Source: an uncultured Oribacterium sp. (lineage in GTDB: Bacteria; Bacillota; Clostridia; Lachnospirales; Lachnospiraceae). From it: 64,000 nucleotides of DNA. The stretch lies in NCBI GenBank assembly GCA_934270345.1, contig CAKQPT010000014.1, positions 1-64,000 on the forward strand. The letters run 5' to 3'. Made by a program: the position numbers and the translations under genes. Of this stretch, positions 37,493 through 45,265 are shown one piece after another. Each line of letters begins with the position of its first letter. The stretch's first letter is position 1. The notes under the pieces are model-generated. The model searched no databases. It was not told the origin of the DNA and worked only from the letters and a program-made list of their open reading frames with translations.

Positions 37493-37572
37493 GTTCAGCT
37501 ATGGGGCCCCAGAGGGGCGGTAACGTAGGCGCAGTACTACGTTGCCGTCCCTCTGTTTTCCCCTGCCTGAAC
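37493..37572 (+). repeat. Palindromic intergenic element, copy 1 (may act as terminator)
   Basis: The 80-bp element is bounded by GTTCAG and CTGAAC and contains a long stem: AGAGGGGCGGTAACGTAG pairs with CTACGTTGCCGTCCCTCT around a loop with GCAGTA. A second copy with the same ends, GCAGTACT-type centre and CCGTCCCTC block is at 43319-43383. Confidence 0.7.
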
Positions 37573-37573
37573 G

Positions 37574-37619
37574 AAAAAAGCCTGAAACTATGGAATCAAG
37601 TCATTCCATGGTTTCAGGC
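37574..37619 (-). terminator. Terminator of the minus-strand tRNA pair
   Basis: GCCTGAAACTATGGAAT pairs with ATTCCATGGTTTCAGGC (one mismatch). On the minus strand the stem is followed by TTTTTTC, so it ends the Leu-Ser tRNA transcript. Confidence 0.88.
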
Positions 37620-37629
37620 TTTCGTTTAG

Positions 37630-37717
37630 CGGAGATGCAGGGATTTGAACCCTGGCGCCGTTTAACCGGCCTAGCGCATTTCGAGTGCGCCCCCTTCGGC
37701 CACTTGGGTACATCTCC
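37630..37717 (-). tRNA. tRNA-Ser (anticodon CGA)
   Basis: On the minus strand, acceptor GGAGATG pairs with CATCTCC; the anticodon loop is CTCGAAA. A long variable arm, typical of Ser tRNAs, is present. T loop TTCAAAT. CCA is not encoded. Length 88. Confidence 0.95.
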
Positions 37718-37760
37718 ATTTTATAACACTAGAGGATGGATCTCTCGAACCATCCTCTAA

Positions 37761-37846
37761 TGCCGGTAGTCGGGGTCGAACCGACACGACCATCACTGGT
37801 CACAGGATTTTAAGTCCTGAGCGTCTGCCTATTCCGCCATACCGGC
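37761..37846 (-). tRNA. tRNA-Leu (anticodon TAA)
   Basis: On the minus strand, acceptor GCCGGTA pairs with TACCGGC; the anticodon loop reads CTTAAAA, giving TAA. A long variable arm is present as expected for Leu. T loop TTCGACC. It precedes tRNA-Ser in the same transcript. Confidence 0.95.
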
Positions 37847-37857
37847 AGGACCAAATT

Positions 37858-37886
37858 ATAATACAAAAAAACTGCGAAGTTGTCAA
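37858..37886 (-). promoter_or_regulatory. Promoter of the tRNA-Leu/tRNA-Ser unit
   Basis: On the minus strand: consensus TTGACA (37886-37881), a 17-base spacer and TATTAT (37863-37858). Confidence 0.75.
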
Positions 37887-38038
37887 TATTCGATTCAAGG
37901 CAAGATTTTTACGGCCTCACAGTATGCCCTGGTAGGATGCTTCTGCTGCCGGTCCTCGGGGCGTGATTACAAATGATTGACGTTCCCCCTCTGAAAGCGT
38001 ATAATCGGTATATACCGGAAATAAAGGAGGATACAGCG

Positions 38039-38884
38039 ATGCCGAGGCCACCACGATGCCGTCGAATATGCAATGCACCTAGAGTGGAGCGATTCGGTCC
38101 ATGTGATGCCGCAGAGAGTGATCCGATTCTGCTAACGCTCGATGAGTATGAGGTCATCCGTCTCGTCGATCTGGAGCAGCAGACGCACGAGCAGTGTGCT
38201 GCACAGATGGATATTTCGCGTTCGACCGTGCAGGAGATCTATGAAAGCGCACGGCGCAAGCTCGCGGCCTGTCTCGTCTACGGGAAGCCGCTGCACATCA
38301 CCGGCGGAAGCGTCCGGATCTGTAACGGGCAGGAGCAGCGATACGGAAGCTGTCATCGTGCAGGGACATGCACACGAGCAAGGCAAAATGACACCGGTAG
38401 AAAGCCAGGTAAGGGCAGTGCAGGTGAATCCGACGCCTGCTGTACCTTCCATTTAACCAGTGATCAAAAAGGAGATATCATCATGAGAATTGCAGTAACC
38501 TATGAAAACGGCCAGATTTTCCAGCACTTCGGTCATACCGAGCAGTTTAAGATCTACGATGTGGCGGATGGTCAGATCGTACGCGAGGCGGTCGTGGATA
38601 CGAACGGCAGTGGTCACGGCGCGCTCGCCGGTTTCCTGATGCAGCTCGGTGTCGATGCACTGATCTGCGGTGGTATCGGCGGTGGTGCACAGATGGCACT
38701 CGCCGAGGTCGGCATCCGCCTTTTCGGTGGTGTCAGCGGCGATGCAGATGCCGCTGTCAATGCACTCATCGCCGGAAATCTCGGCTATAACCCGGACGTG
38801 CACTGTGACCACCACGATCACGAGCACGGCGAGGGTGGACACAGCTGTGGCAATCACGGTTGCGGAAACCACGGCTGCCACTGA
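38039..38884 (+). CDS. DUF134 / NifX-like fusion protein
   Basis: Residues 1-110 match DUF134: MPRPPRCRRIC start, then a sigma-like helix-turn-helix region with LTLDEYEVIRLVDLEQ and DISRSTVQEIYESARRKL. After a linker with several Cys, residues 149-260 form a dinitrogenase iron-molybdenum-cofactor-type domain (NifX/NafY fold) with IAVTYENGQIFQHFGHT and GVDALICGGIGGGAQ. The tail is rich in His and Cys, likely metal-binding. The two domains are usually separate neighbouring genes. The frame is open throughout, yet a strong ribosome site (AAAAAGGAG) and ATG at 38483 could start the second domain alone. No nitrogenase genes are nearby; a role in iron-sulphur handling is inference. Confidence 0.85.
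   Translation: MPRPPRCRRICNAPRVERFGPCDAAESDPILLTLDEYEVIRLVDLEQQTHEQCAAQMDISRSTVQEIYESARRKLAACLVYGKPLHITGGSVRICNGQEQRYGSCHRAGTCTRARQNDTGRKPGKGSAGESDACCTFHLTSDQKGDIIMRIAVTYENGQIFQHFGHTEQFKIYDVADGQIVREAVVDTNGSGHGALAGFLMQLGVDALICGGIGGGAQMALAEVGIRLFGGVSGDADAAVNALIAGNLGYNPDVHCDHHDHEHGEGGHSCGNHGCGNHGCH
38483..38884 (+). CDS. Possible internally started NifX-like protein
   Basis: Same frame as the fusion gene. AAAAAGGAGATATC lies 5-15 bases before this ATG, as good a ribosome site as those of neighbouring genes, and the product of 133 residues would be a complete NifX-like domain with a His/Cys-rich tail (HH, GCGNHGCH). It may be made alongside the fusion protein. Confidence 0.5.
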   Translation: MRIAVTYENGQIFQHFGHTEQFKIYDVADGQIVREAVVDTNGSGHGALAGFLMQLGVDALICGGIGGGAQMALAEVGIRLFGGVSGDADAAVNALIAGNLGYNPDVHCDHHDHEHGEGGHSCGNHGCGNHGCH

Positions 38885-39090
38885 TCATGGTCTCACAAAA
38901 GAAACGTCGCACAGCAGCTTCGAATAAGAGCTGACAGCAGAAGTCATCGACAGCCGGGCGACCGGGGACACACAGCAGCTGCGGACAGGAGAGTATCCGA
39001 AAGAAGCTGAACACGCTGTGGCATAATGAGCCAGGAAATCGAAAGATTTTATAAACTCTGAGGCCGGCCTGCGCCGACCTTTCGTGAAAC

Positions 39091-39099
39091 TGTTATAAT
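39091..39099 (+). promoter_or_regulatory. Extended -10 promoter before the rubrerythrin gene
   Basis: TGTTATAAT lies 35 bases before the start codon. No convincing -35 box is seen. Confidence 0.5.
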
Positions 39100-39133
39100 A
39101 ATTTCATCAGTAAATCGCGAAAGGAGGAACGTG

Positions 39134-39676
39134 ATGGAAAAGAATAAGTATGCAGGCACACAGACCGAGAAGAATCTGATGGAGGCATTCGCCGGCGAAT
39201 CGCAGGCGCGCAACAAGTACACCTACTTCGCGTCGAAGGCGAAGAAGGAGGGCTACGAGCAGATCGCTGCGCTGTTCCTGAAGACCGCGGACAACGAGAA
39301 GGAGCACGCGAAGCTCTGGTTCAAGGAGCTGAACGGCATCGGGGATACCGCAGAGAACCTGAAGGCAGCGGCCGAGGGCGAGAACTACGAGTGGATCGAT
39401 ATGTACGAGGGCTTCGCGAAGACCGCAGAGGAAGAGGGCTTCCCTGAGCTCGCTCAGCGTTTCCGCCTCGTCGCTGCGATCGAGAAGCATCATGAGGAGC
39501 GCTATCGCGCACTGCTGCACAACGTCGAGATGGCCGAGGTCTTCGCGAAGAGCGAGGTCAAGGTCTGGGAGTGCCGCAACTGTGGGCACATCGTCATCGG
39601 CGAGAAGGCTCCAGAGGTCTGCCCGACCTGCAACCACCCACAGAGCTACTTCGAGGTACATGCAGAGAACTACTGA
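39134..39676 (+). CDS. Rubrerythrin
   Basis: Non-haem peroxidase that reduces hydrogen peroxide in anaerobes. The 180-residue protein has the four-helix diiron domain with two ExxH motifs (EKEHAKLW and EKHHEERY) and [17 protein letters not shown] at the start, followed by a C-terminal rubredoxin domain with CxxC pairs (CRNCG and CPTC). ATG 39134 is used; a GTG 3 bases earlier is possible. AAGGAGG precedes it. First of four redox genes on the same strand. Confidence 0.97.
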   Translation: MEKNKYAGTQTEKNLMEAFAGESQARNKYTYFASKAKKEGYEQIAALFLKTADNEKEHAKLWFKELNGIGDTAENLKAAAEGENYEWIDMYEGFAKTAEEEGFPELAQRFRLVAAIEKHHEERYRALLHNVEMAEVFAKSEVKVWECRNCGHIVIGEKAPEVCPTCNHPQSYFEVHAENY

Positions 39677-39821
39677 TCCGCTATGTTTCATAGCACCATA
39701 CGCTCATCCATACGGACCCCGACCGAATGGGCTTCGCTGAAGAATGAACGCACACGACGGTGGGAATAGAAGACCATCGCCATGATCATAAACCAACACT
39801 ACGAAGAAAGGAGATCGTAAC

Positions 39822-40196
39822 ATGGAGCAGAAGTATTATATTTGTAAGCATTGTGGAAACATCATCATCAAAGCTAAGGACAGCGGCGTCCCGGTGGTCT
39901 GCTGCGGCGAGCCGATGACAGAGCTCATCGCCGGCACCAGCGACGGCGCACGTGAGAAGCACGTTCCGGTATGGAGCGTAGAAAATGGGATCGTGCATGT
40001 ACAGGTCGGCTCCGTGGAGCATCCGATGCTGCCGGAGCACTACATCGAGTGGATCTCCATCTTTACGAAGCAGGGCTACCAGCACAAGGCGCTGCATCCG
40101 GGCGAGAAGCCGGTCGCAGACTTCGCACTCTGTGCGGGTGATGAGGTAGAGGCGGTCTATGCCTACTGCAACCTCCACAGCCTCTGGAAGGCATAA
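39822..40196 (+). CDS. Desulfoferrodoxin (superoxide reductase)
   Basis: Reduces superoxide to peroxide in the cytosol. The N-terminal desulforedoxin domain has CKHCG (9-13) and the adjacent CC pair (28-29) for centre I. The superoxide-reducing centre II ligands are visible: His in EKHVPVW and EHPM, His in HYIEWI, and Cys and His in CNLHSLW. Length 124 is typical. AAAGGAG precedes the ATG. Works upstream of rubrerythrin in the same defence path. Confidence 0.96.
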   Translation: MEQKYYICKHCGNIIIKAKDSGVPVVCCGEPMTELIAGTSDGAREKHVPVWSVENGIVHVQVGSVEHPMLPEHYIEWISIFTKQGYQHKALHPGEKPVADFALCAGDEVEAVYAYCNLHSLWKA

Positions 40197-40226
40197 CATC
40201 ATAAGAGAAAGAGGTGAGGGAAAGCG

Positions 40227-40430
40227 ATGAAAATCGAACTGAATCCGGATCAGGATGTGGTGAATACCGTCCGTGAAGGTCTGAAGCGCACCGGTGGCTA
40301 CTGTCCATGCCGCCTCGAGCGTACGGAAGATACAAAGTGCATGTGTAAGGAATTTAAGGAACAGATCGCCGACCCGAACTACGAGGGCTTCTGTCACTGC
40401 ATGCTGTACTACAAATCACTGAAGGACTAA
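40227..40430 (+). CDS. Ferredoxin-thioredoxin reductase catalytic subunit, short form
   Basis: The 67-residue protein holds the full set of catalytic and 4Fe-4S cysteines in CPC, CMC and CHC motifs, the signature of the FTR beta chain. It passes electrons from ferredoxin to the disulfide of thioredoxin. It is shorter than the plant/cyanobacterial subunit and no variable (alpha) chain gene is near, as in other anaerobes. The thioredoxin gene follows 145 bases later and is the natural partner. Confidence 0.93.
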   Translation: MKIELNPDQDVVNTVREGLKRTGGYCPCRLERTEDTKCMCKEFKEQIADPNYEGFCHCMLYYKSLKD

Positions 40431-40574
40431 GCGTCCGATCCGGCTGACAGCACTGGCGGCAGAAACCCGCTTTCCGTCCGGTGACGAACGATCCGGCTGA
40501 CCGCATTGGCGAAACACACAAACAACCACGCCCGCCACATCCACCGGCAGGGCCGAAAAGAGAAAGGAGCCTGT

Positions 40575-40892
40575 ATGGCTGAGCTTAAAATCACTGCAAC
40601 AAATTTTGAAACCGAAGTGCTTCACTCTACGAAGCCGGTGCTGATCGACTTCTACGCGGACTGGTGCGGACCGTGCAAGATGCTGTCCCCGATCGTGCAT
40701 GAGATCGCCGAGGAGTATGCGGATACGCTGAAGGTGGGAAAGGTCAATGTCGACGAGCAGATGGATCTCGCGATGCGCTTCAATGTTTCCAGCATCCCGA
40801 TGCTGGCGCTGATCAAGGACGGAAAGAGGATCGACCAGTCGATCGGCTACTGCCCGAAGGAAGACATCCTCGCGATGCTGAAGAAGCTCTGA
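40575..40892 (+). CDS. trxA: Thioredoxin
   Basis: A 105-residue thioredoxin with active site WCGPC near 30-34 and the cis-Pro in SSIPMLALIKDG. ATG 40575 has AAAGGAG upstream; an earlier in-frame start at 40506 would add an unrelated basic leader. It is probably reduced by the FTR subunit encoded just before, as no thioredoxin reductase is in the window. The 3' end of the gene is duplicated downstream. Confidence 0.96.
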   Translation: MAELKITATNFETEVLHSTKPVLIDFYADWCGPCKMLSPIVHEIAEEYADTLKVGKVNVDEQMDLAMRFNVSSIPMLALIKDGKRIDQSIGYCPKEDILAMLKKL

Positions 40893-40978
40893 GACGCGTC
40901 GTGCCTCACTTCACCTCAGGAAGACATCCTCGCAATGCGGAAGAAGCTCTGAGGCACATCATCCCCCGCTTCATCGAA
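40859..40978 (+). repeat. 60-bp tandem duplication of the trxA 3' end
   Basis: Unit 1 (40859-40918) covers the last trxA codons; unit 2 (40919-40978) repeats them, including the stop, with two changes in the first 35 bases and more after that. The second unit is non-coding debris. Confidence 0.85.
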
Positions 40979-41015
40979 GAAACGTCGTACTGCAGACGCA
41001 GATCAGAAAAATATC

Positions 41016-41047
41016 AAAAAGGTCATCGCGCACGCGGTGGCCTTTTT
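41016..41047 (+). terminator. Terminator of the redox gene group
   Basis: AAAAAGGTCATCGCG pairs with CGCGGTGGCCTTTTT with G-U pairs, ending in five T. Confidence 0.85.
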
Positions 41048-41085
41048 ATATTCATGCTTTTGTAAGGTGGATTTTTCTGCGTCTA

Positions 41086-41094
41086 TGCTATAAT
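41086..41094 (+). promoter_or_regulatory. Extended -10 promoter before the GNAT-membrane gene
   Basis: TGCTATAAT, 25 bases before the start codon. The -35 region is weak. Confidence 0.5.
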
Positions 41095-41118
41095 ACTGTC
41101 AACTATCGGAGGTGAACT

Positions 41119-42186
41119 ATGGAATTCAGAACCTATAAAAACCGCATCGTGCTGGTGGATGACGAAGAGCAGGCACTGGCCGAGATCGATTTCCCGGCGA
41201 TGGAAGAGGAGCCGGGCACGGTCGAAATCACCCATACCTATGTCGATGAGAGTCTGCGCGGGCGCGGTCTCGCCGGCAAGCTCATGACACGGCTCATCGC
41301 CTACCTCGAGCGGAATCAGCTGAAGGCGTATCCGAGCTGCAGCTACGCCGTGGACTGGTTCGCGAAGCACAGCGAAGCCGCGCATCTTCTGAGCCCGTCC
41401 TATATGCCGGCCACCGGAATGGACGCGCCGGTGCAGTCTGTGCCGGACATGCCGGAGTTGACGCACACGTCCACATCCACCGGCTCCACGCTGAACGCCA
41501 CGACCATCACGATCCCGATGACCGACACGTCGCCAGCGACAGCGGACATGGCTCCTGTCGACCGCACGCAGGCTTCCGCACAGCGCCCACGCGCAGACGA
41601 AGGCCGTTATGCACAGCAGCCGGCACGTGCCGAAGAGGAGGAAGAGGACGCGTATTTCCGTGACACGGAGTACGGTGACGAAGAGGAGGACGGCCCGGTC
41701 GACGGCGGTATGCGCGACCGTATGCTTATGGGCGTGAACCGCGTCCTGCAGCTCTTCTCCGTCGCCGCGCTGATCCTCCTGTACCTTCTGATGGTCGTGC
41801 CGGCACTCGAAAACCTGAACGCCCTCGGCCCGATCGAGTCAATGATCACGGACCACAATGTCGCCGAAATCACCTTCATCTCGGTCTTCGCTGGCATCAC
41901 GCTGTTCAGCCTGATCTCCCTCTTCTGGATGCTCTCCAGAAAGAAATACGTGCGCTACGGCACGCTGGAAACGATCGATACCGGCCGCGGCATGACCGCC
42001 TTCATCCTCCTGCTCCTCGTCGAGGTGATCGCCATGCTCCTGAGCCCGATCATGGAATCTGCGCAGCCCGTCATCGTCGGCCTCGCCATCGCCTCCACCC
42101 GCCTCGTCGTGAACCGCGCGATGATCCTCATGGCCGGCGGCGTCGGCCTCGTCCTCTCCGTGATCCGGAAGATCATCAAGCATTAA
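41119..42186 (+). CDS. GNAT-like domain fused to a four-helix membrane domain
   Basis: Residues 1-90 resemble small GNAT acetyltransferases of the NATD1/YidJ kind: LAEIDFPAME strands, ITHTYVDESLRGRGLAGKL with the acetyl-CoA loop (48-54) and YPSCSYAVDWFAKH. A Thr/Pro/acidic linker (95-200) leads to four predicted membrane helices (about 209-229, 250-271, 292-312 and 334-352). I do not know a described protein with this design. The substrate is unknown. GGAGGTG precedes the ATG. The apbE gene follows 20 bases later, so the two may be co-transcribed. Confidence 0.75.
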   Translation: MEFRTYKNRIVLVDDEEQALAEIDFPAMEEEPGTVEITHTYVDESLRGRGLAGKLMTRLIAYLERNQLKAYPSCSYAVDWFAKHSEAAHLLSPSYMPATGMDAPVQSVPDMPELTHTSTSTGSTLNATTITIPMTDTSPATADMAPVDRTQASAQRPRADEGRYAQQPARAEEEEEDAYFRDTEYGDEEEDGPVDGGMRDRMLMGVNRVLQLFSVAALILLYLLMVVPALENLNALGPIESMITDHNVAEITFISVFAGITLFSLISLFWMLSRKKYVRYGTLETIDTGRGMTAFILLLLVEVIAMLLSPIMESAQPVIVGLAIASTRLVVNRAMILMAGGVGLVLSVIRKIIKH

Positions 42187-42206
42187 CAGTATAAGGAGAA
42201 CATTGA

Positions 42207-43316
42207 TTGAGAAACGTAAAACTGAAGCAAATGCTGGCCCTTTTCTGCGCCGGCCTCACACTGGCCTGCAGCCTACCGGGCTGCAGCCGCGCGCCGAAGC
42301 TCGAGCGCTACAACAGGCAGTTCCTGGATGTCTTCGACACCGTCTCCATGGAGATCGGCTTCGAGAAGAGTGAAGCGGATTTCCAGAAGTGTTATGAGAG
42401 CTCCCACGCACAGCTCCTGAAGGAGCATAAGCTCTACGACATCTATAACGACTACGAGGGCATCAACAATCTGAAAACCGTCAATGACAATGCCGGCATC
42501 CAGCCGGTAAAGGTCGATCCGGACCTCATCGCTCTCGTGAACTGGGGCAAGGAGGTCTACGTCCTCACGGGTGGCAAGGTCAATATCGCCTACGGTGCCG
42601 TGCTGCGTCTCTGGCATGACAAGCGGGACGCCGGCATCGAAGATCCGGCGCACGCCGAGCTGCCGGACCCGGCCGCGCTGGAGGAAGCCGCAAAGCATAC
42701 GAACATCGAGGATGTCATCATCGACGAAGCGGCCGGAACCCTCTATCTGAAGGACCCGGAGATGAGTCTCGATGTCGGTGGCATCGGCAAGGGCTATGCG
42801 ACGGAAAATGCCGCAAAGCTGATTCAGAACGAAGGCTCGGAAAACTTCCTCCTGAACCTCGGTGGGAATGTACGTGCGATCGGCATCAAGGGGGATGGCT
42901 CGAAGTGGGTCTGCCCGGTGGAGAGTCCGGAATACCGCGACAGCCAGACCGGCGACCAGTATGCGATCACCTGCTACCTCGATGGATGCTCCCTCGTCAC
43001 CTCCGGTGATTATGAGCGCTACTATGTCGTGGACGGACAGCGCTATCATCACATCATCGATCCGGATACCCTGTATCCGGCGAAGTATCATCGCAGTGTT
43101 TCGATCCTGACCGAGGATTCCGGCCTCGCCGATGCCCTGTCGACCGCACTCTTCATGATGTCGGTCGAGGATGGCAAGGCACTGATCCAGTCCATCCGCG
43201 AGGGCAGCAGCCCACTCGGTGCCGACTTCAAGGTCGAGGACCTCGAAGCCATGTGGATCGACGCAGACGGCCACCAGGAGTACACGGACGGCTTCCTGAA
43301 CTACACGAAAGGATAA
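42207..43316 (+). CDS. apbE: FAD:protein FMN transferase ApbE (lipoprotein)
   Basis: Attaches FMN to Thr of SGAT motifs outside the membrane. A signal peptide ends in a lipobox with Cys26 (SLPGC). The ApbE domain shows DVFDTVSMEI, the GGKVNIAYGAVLRLW region, MSLDVGGIGKGYATENAA, NLGGNVRAIG and the late HHIIDPDTLYPA block. The start is TTG at 42207, because a stop lies directly upstream in frame and AAGGAG is at the right distance. Likely targets in this window are RnfD, RnfG and the repeat protein at 16157. Confidence 0.95.
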   Translation: MRNVKLKQMLALFCAGLTLACSLPGCSRAPKLERYNRQFLDVFDTVSMEIGFEKSEADFQKCYESSHAQLLKEHKLYDIYNDYEGINNLKTVNDNAGIQPVKVDPDLIALVNWGKEVYVLTGGKVNIAYGAVLRLWHDKRDAGIEDPAHAELPDPAALEEAAKHTNIEDVIIDEAAGTLYLKDPEMSLDVGGIGKGYATENAAKLIQNEGSENFLLNLGGNVRAIGIKGDGSKWVCPVESPEYRDSQTGDQYAITCYLDGCSLVTSGDYERYYVVDGQRYHHIIDPDTLYPAKYHRSVSILTEDSGLADALSTALFMMSVEDGKALIQSIREGSSPLGADFKVEDLEAMWIDADGHQEYTDGFLNYTKG

Positions 43317-43318
43317 GC

Positions 43319-43383
43319 GTTCAGCTAATGGGACCCGGAGGCACAGTACTCCGAGACCGTCCCTCCGGGTCCCCTGTCTGAGC
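43319..43383 (+). repeat. Palindromic intergenic element, copy 2
   Basis: Begins 2 bases after the apbE stop. GGGACCCGGAGG pairs perfectly with CCTCCGGGTCCC around a 20-base loop containing CAGTACT. Ends GTTCAG and CTGAGC match copy 1 at 37493. Confidence 0.7.
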
Positions 43384-43419
43384 TGTTACGAGCCCCGAAA
43401 AATATTTTAAAAATAGTTG

Positions 43420-43448
43420 TTGACAAATGATTTAAAGTCAAGTATTAT
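43420..43448 (+). promoter_or_regulatory. Promoter of tRNA-Gln
   Basis: Consensus TTGACA (43420-43425), a 17-base spacer and TATTAT (43443-43448). The same box pair drives the minus-strand tRNAs at 37858-37886. Confidence 0.75.
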
Positions 43449-43487
43449 ATACGAGTCGCTTGAAGCGAGCGACACAAACAAACACAT

Positions 43488-43559
43488 AGCGCTGTCGCCA
43501 AGTGGTAAGGCAACGGATTCTGATTCCGTCATTCCCAGGTTCGAATCCTGGTAGCGCTG
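43488..43559 (+). tRNA. tRNA-Gln (anticodon CTG)
   Basis: Acceptor AGCGCTG pairs with TAGCGCT (one G-U). The anticodon loop TTCTGAT gives CTG. T loop TTCGAAT. CCA is not encoded. Length 72. Confidence 0.94.
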
Positions 43560-43565
43560 CGAAAG

Positions 43566-43604
43566 ATCCCAGAACTTTGGTCATCAAGGTCCTGGGATTT
43601 TTTT
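43566..43604 (+). terminator. Terminator after tRNA-Gln
   Basis: ATCCCAG pairs with CTGGGAT and the inner ACTTTG with CAAGGT; seven T follow. Confidence 0.88.
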
Positions 43605-43731
43605 GTGAGAAAACGAAAGAAAAAGAACAGAATATGTTCCTTGCCAACCGCCCTCTGAAAAGCTAACATAAGAGTATGCGAAAAAGTGGGGCAAACCCGC
43701 AAAAATACATGGACACCATGGAGGAAAAAGT

Positions 43732-44559
43732 ATGAAGTTACGTAAGTTAAGCGCAATCATGATGGCGGCTGTTGTAGCGACCTCGACACCAGCCGGTGCC
43801 GTACTCGGCCAGATCACAGCCTATGCAGACAGCGACAAGGACAAGTCAAAGGACTATAACATCGGCGGTGCGGACTGGGATGTACAGGAGGACGCCAACG
43901 GCAAGATTCATATCTTTGCGACCTGGGATGCGTCCGACGACAGCTGCGGTGCAACCATCACTGTAACCCGTGATGATAAGAAGACCGGCATTTCCGTGAC
44001 CACCACGACCACCAAGGGATCGGTCGAGCTCACACAGCAGATCAAGAAGTATGGCAAGACCGGTGATTACACCTTCAAGATCAAGGCGAAGTCGAAGAGC
44101 AAGAATGAGGATGGCAAATCTGAAGGAGAGCTTTCTGAGTCCGAGTCCGATTTTTACGAGATCGATGAAGATACGATGAAGAAGCTTTCATCCACCGCGG
44201 CAACCAACAGTGGTGTAAATACGAATAACGGCCAGACACCGGGTTCTTCCATCCCGACACCAGGCACAAGCGGCACACCGGGTACGCCGGGCACACCGAG
44301 CGCAGGTCCTAGCGGCACCGGCACACCGGCGACACAGTCGACCGACACGAGCGGTGACTTCCTCACGAACGGTACCATCACCGACTGGGGCATCGGCCAC
44401 GTGTACCTCGTAAACGGCGCACCGGTCTTCAGCAAGTGGATCGTGGATTCCGGCAAGCTCTACCACATCGGTGCAAACGGCTTCATGGATAAGAATCTCA
44501 TCTTCAGCGACTACACCGGCACACACTATGTCGGCGCAGACGGCGCACTGGTATATTGA
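43732..44559 (+). CDS. Secreted protein with cell-wall-binding-type repeats, function unknown
   Basis: A signal peptide (1-31, cut near AYA) is followed by a beta-rich domain of about 110 residues (DWDVQEDANGKIHIFATW onward) that I cannot assign, a Pro/Gly/Thr-rich linker (about 175-210), and a C-terminal part with aromatic-glycine units (GHVYLVNGAPVF, GKLYHIGANGFM, GTHYVGADGALVY) like choline-binding or cell-wall-binding repeats. Export and wall attachment are likely. GGAGG lies 8 bases before the ATG. Confidence 0.75.
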   Translation: MKLRKLSAIMMAAVVATSTPAGAVLGQITAYADSDKDKSKDYNIGGADWDVQEDANGKIHIFATWDASDDSCGATITVTRDDKKTGISVTTTTTKGSVELTQQIKKYGKTGDYTFKIKAKSKSKNEDGKSEGELSESESDFYEIDEDTMKKLSSTAATNSGVNTNNGQTPGSSIPTPGTSGTPGTPGTPSAGPSGTGTPATQSTDTSGDFLTNGTITDWGIGHVYLVNGAPVFSKWIVDSGKLYHIGANGFMDKNLIFSDYTGTHYVGADGALVY

Positions 44560-44591
44560 TCGAAGCATTGAGATGGGACGCAGGGGGAAAT

Positions 44592-45071
44592 ATGAAGCGC
44601 TTTATACAGGAGTTTAAGGAGTTTGCCATCAAGGGCAACATGATCGACCTGGCGGTCGGCATGATCATCGGCTCAGCCTTCACCTCACTCGTGAAGTCCG
44701 TCGTCGATAATCTCTTCATGCCGATCCTGTCCATCTTCACCGGAAAGCTGGATTTCACCAACATGTTCATCCCGCTCGCCGGACAGACCACGAAGGTCTA
44801 CAGCGAGGCGGTCGAGCAGGGCGCGGTATTCGCGTACGGTGCCTTCCTCACCGAGCTGATTTCCTTCCTTGTGATGGCACTGGTGGTCTTCCTCTTCGTA
44901 AAGGAGATCAACCACTTACGGAAGCCGAAGGAGGAGCCGGCACCAGCCGCTCCGACCACAAAGATCTGCCCGTATTGCATGTCGGAGATCGACGTGAAGG
45001 CGACCCGCTGCCCACATTGCACCTCGAAGCTGGAAGGCTTCCAGATCGATCCGGCAGAGCTCAATAAATAA
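44592..45071 (+). CDS. mscL: Large-conductance mechanosensitive channel MscL with zinc-ribbon tail
   Basis: Opens at high membrane tension and protects from osmotic down-shock. Residues 1-115 are canonical MscL: FKEFAIKGNMIDLAVGMIIGSAF with the first helix, then the second helix near 75-98. The tail carries two CxxC pairs (CPYC and CPHC, about 128-147) spaced like a zinc ribbon, which most MscL lack. ATG 44592 has AGGGGG upstream. It follows the secreted-protein gene by 32 bases. Confidence 0.93.
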   Translation: MKRFIQEFKEFAIKGNMIDLAVGMIIGSAFTSLVKSVVDNLFMPILSIFTGKLDFTNMFIPLAGQTTKVYSEAVEQGAVFAYGAFLTELISFLVMALVVFLFVKEINHLRKPKEEPAPAAPTTKICPYCMSEIDVKATRCPHCTSKLEGFQIDPAELNK

Positions 45072-45089
45072 AAAATATAGTGCTTGACG

Positions 45090-45134
45090 AAACACCTGCG
45101 AGCGTTTATGATTCTAAAACGCTCACAGGTGTTT
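45090..45134 (+). terminator. Terminator after mscL
   Basis: AAACACCTGCGAGCGTTT pairs with AAACGCTCACAGGTGTTT (one mismatch), followed by TTTTA. Confidence 0.85.
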
Positions 45135-45265
45135 TACGTATCCTGCGGTCTGCTGAAGGGCAGCAGCGCATGGATCCGCGCCGTGCGAACGCACAGCGCC
45201 GGGTGAGTGAGGGCGGTGACATCAGCCGTAAAAAGAGTCTGTTGGATGAGTTAACAGAGGCGAAT

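Noticed and set aside
45080..45265. Upstream extension of the CDF transporter frame
   Set aside because: The extension crosses the mscL terminator and does not fit the family; the ATG at 45266 has the better ribosome site.
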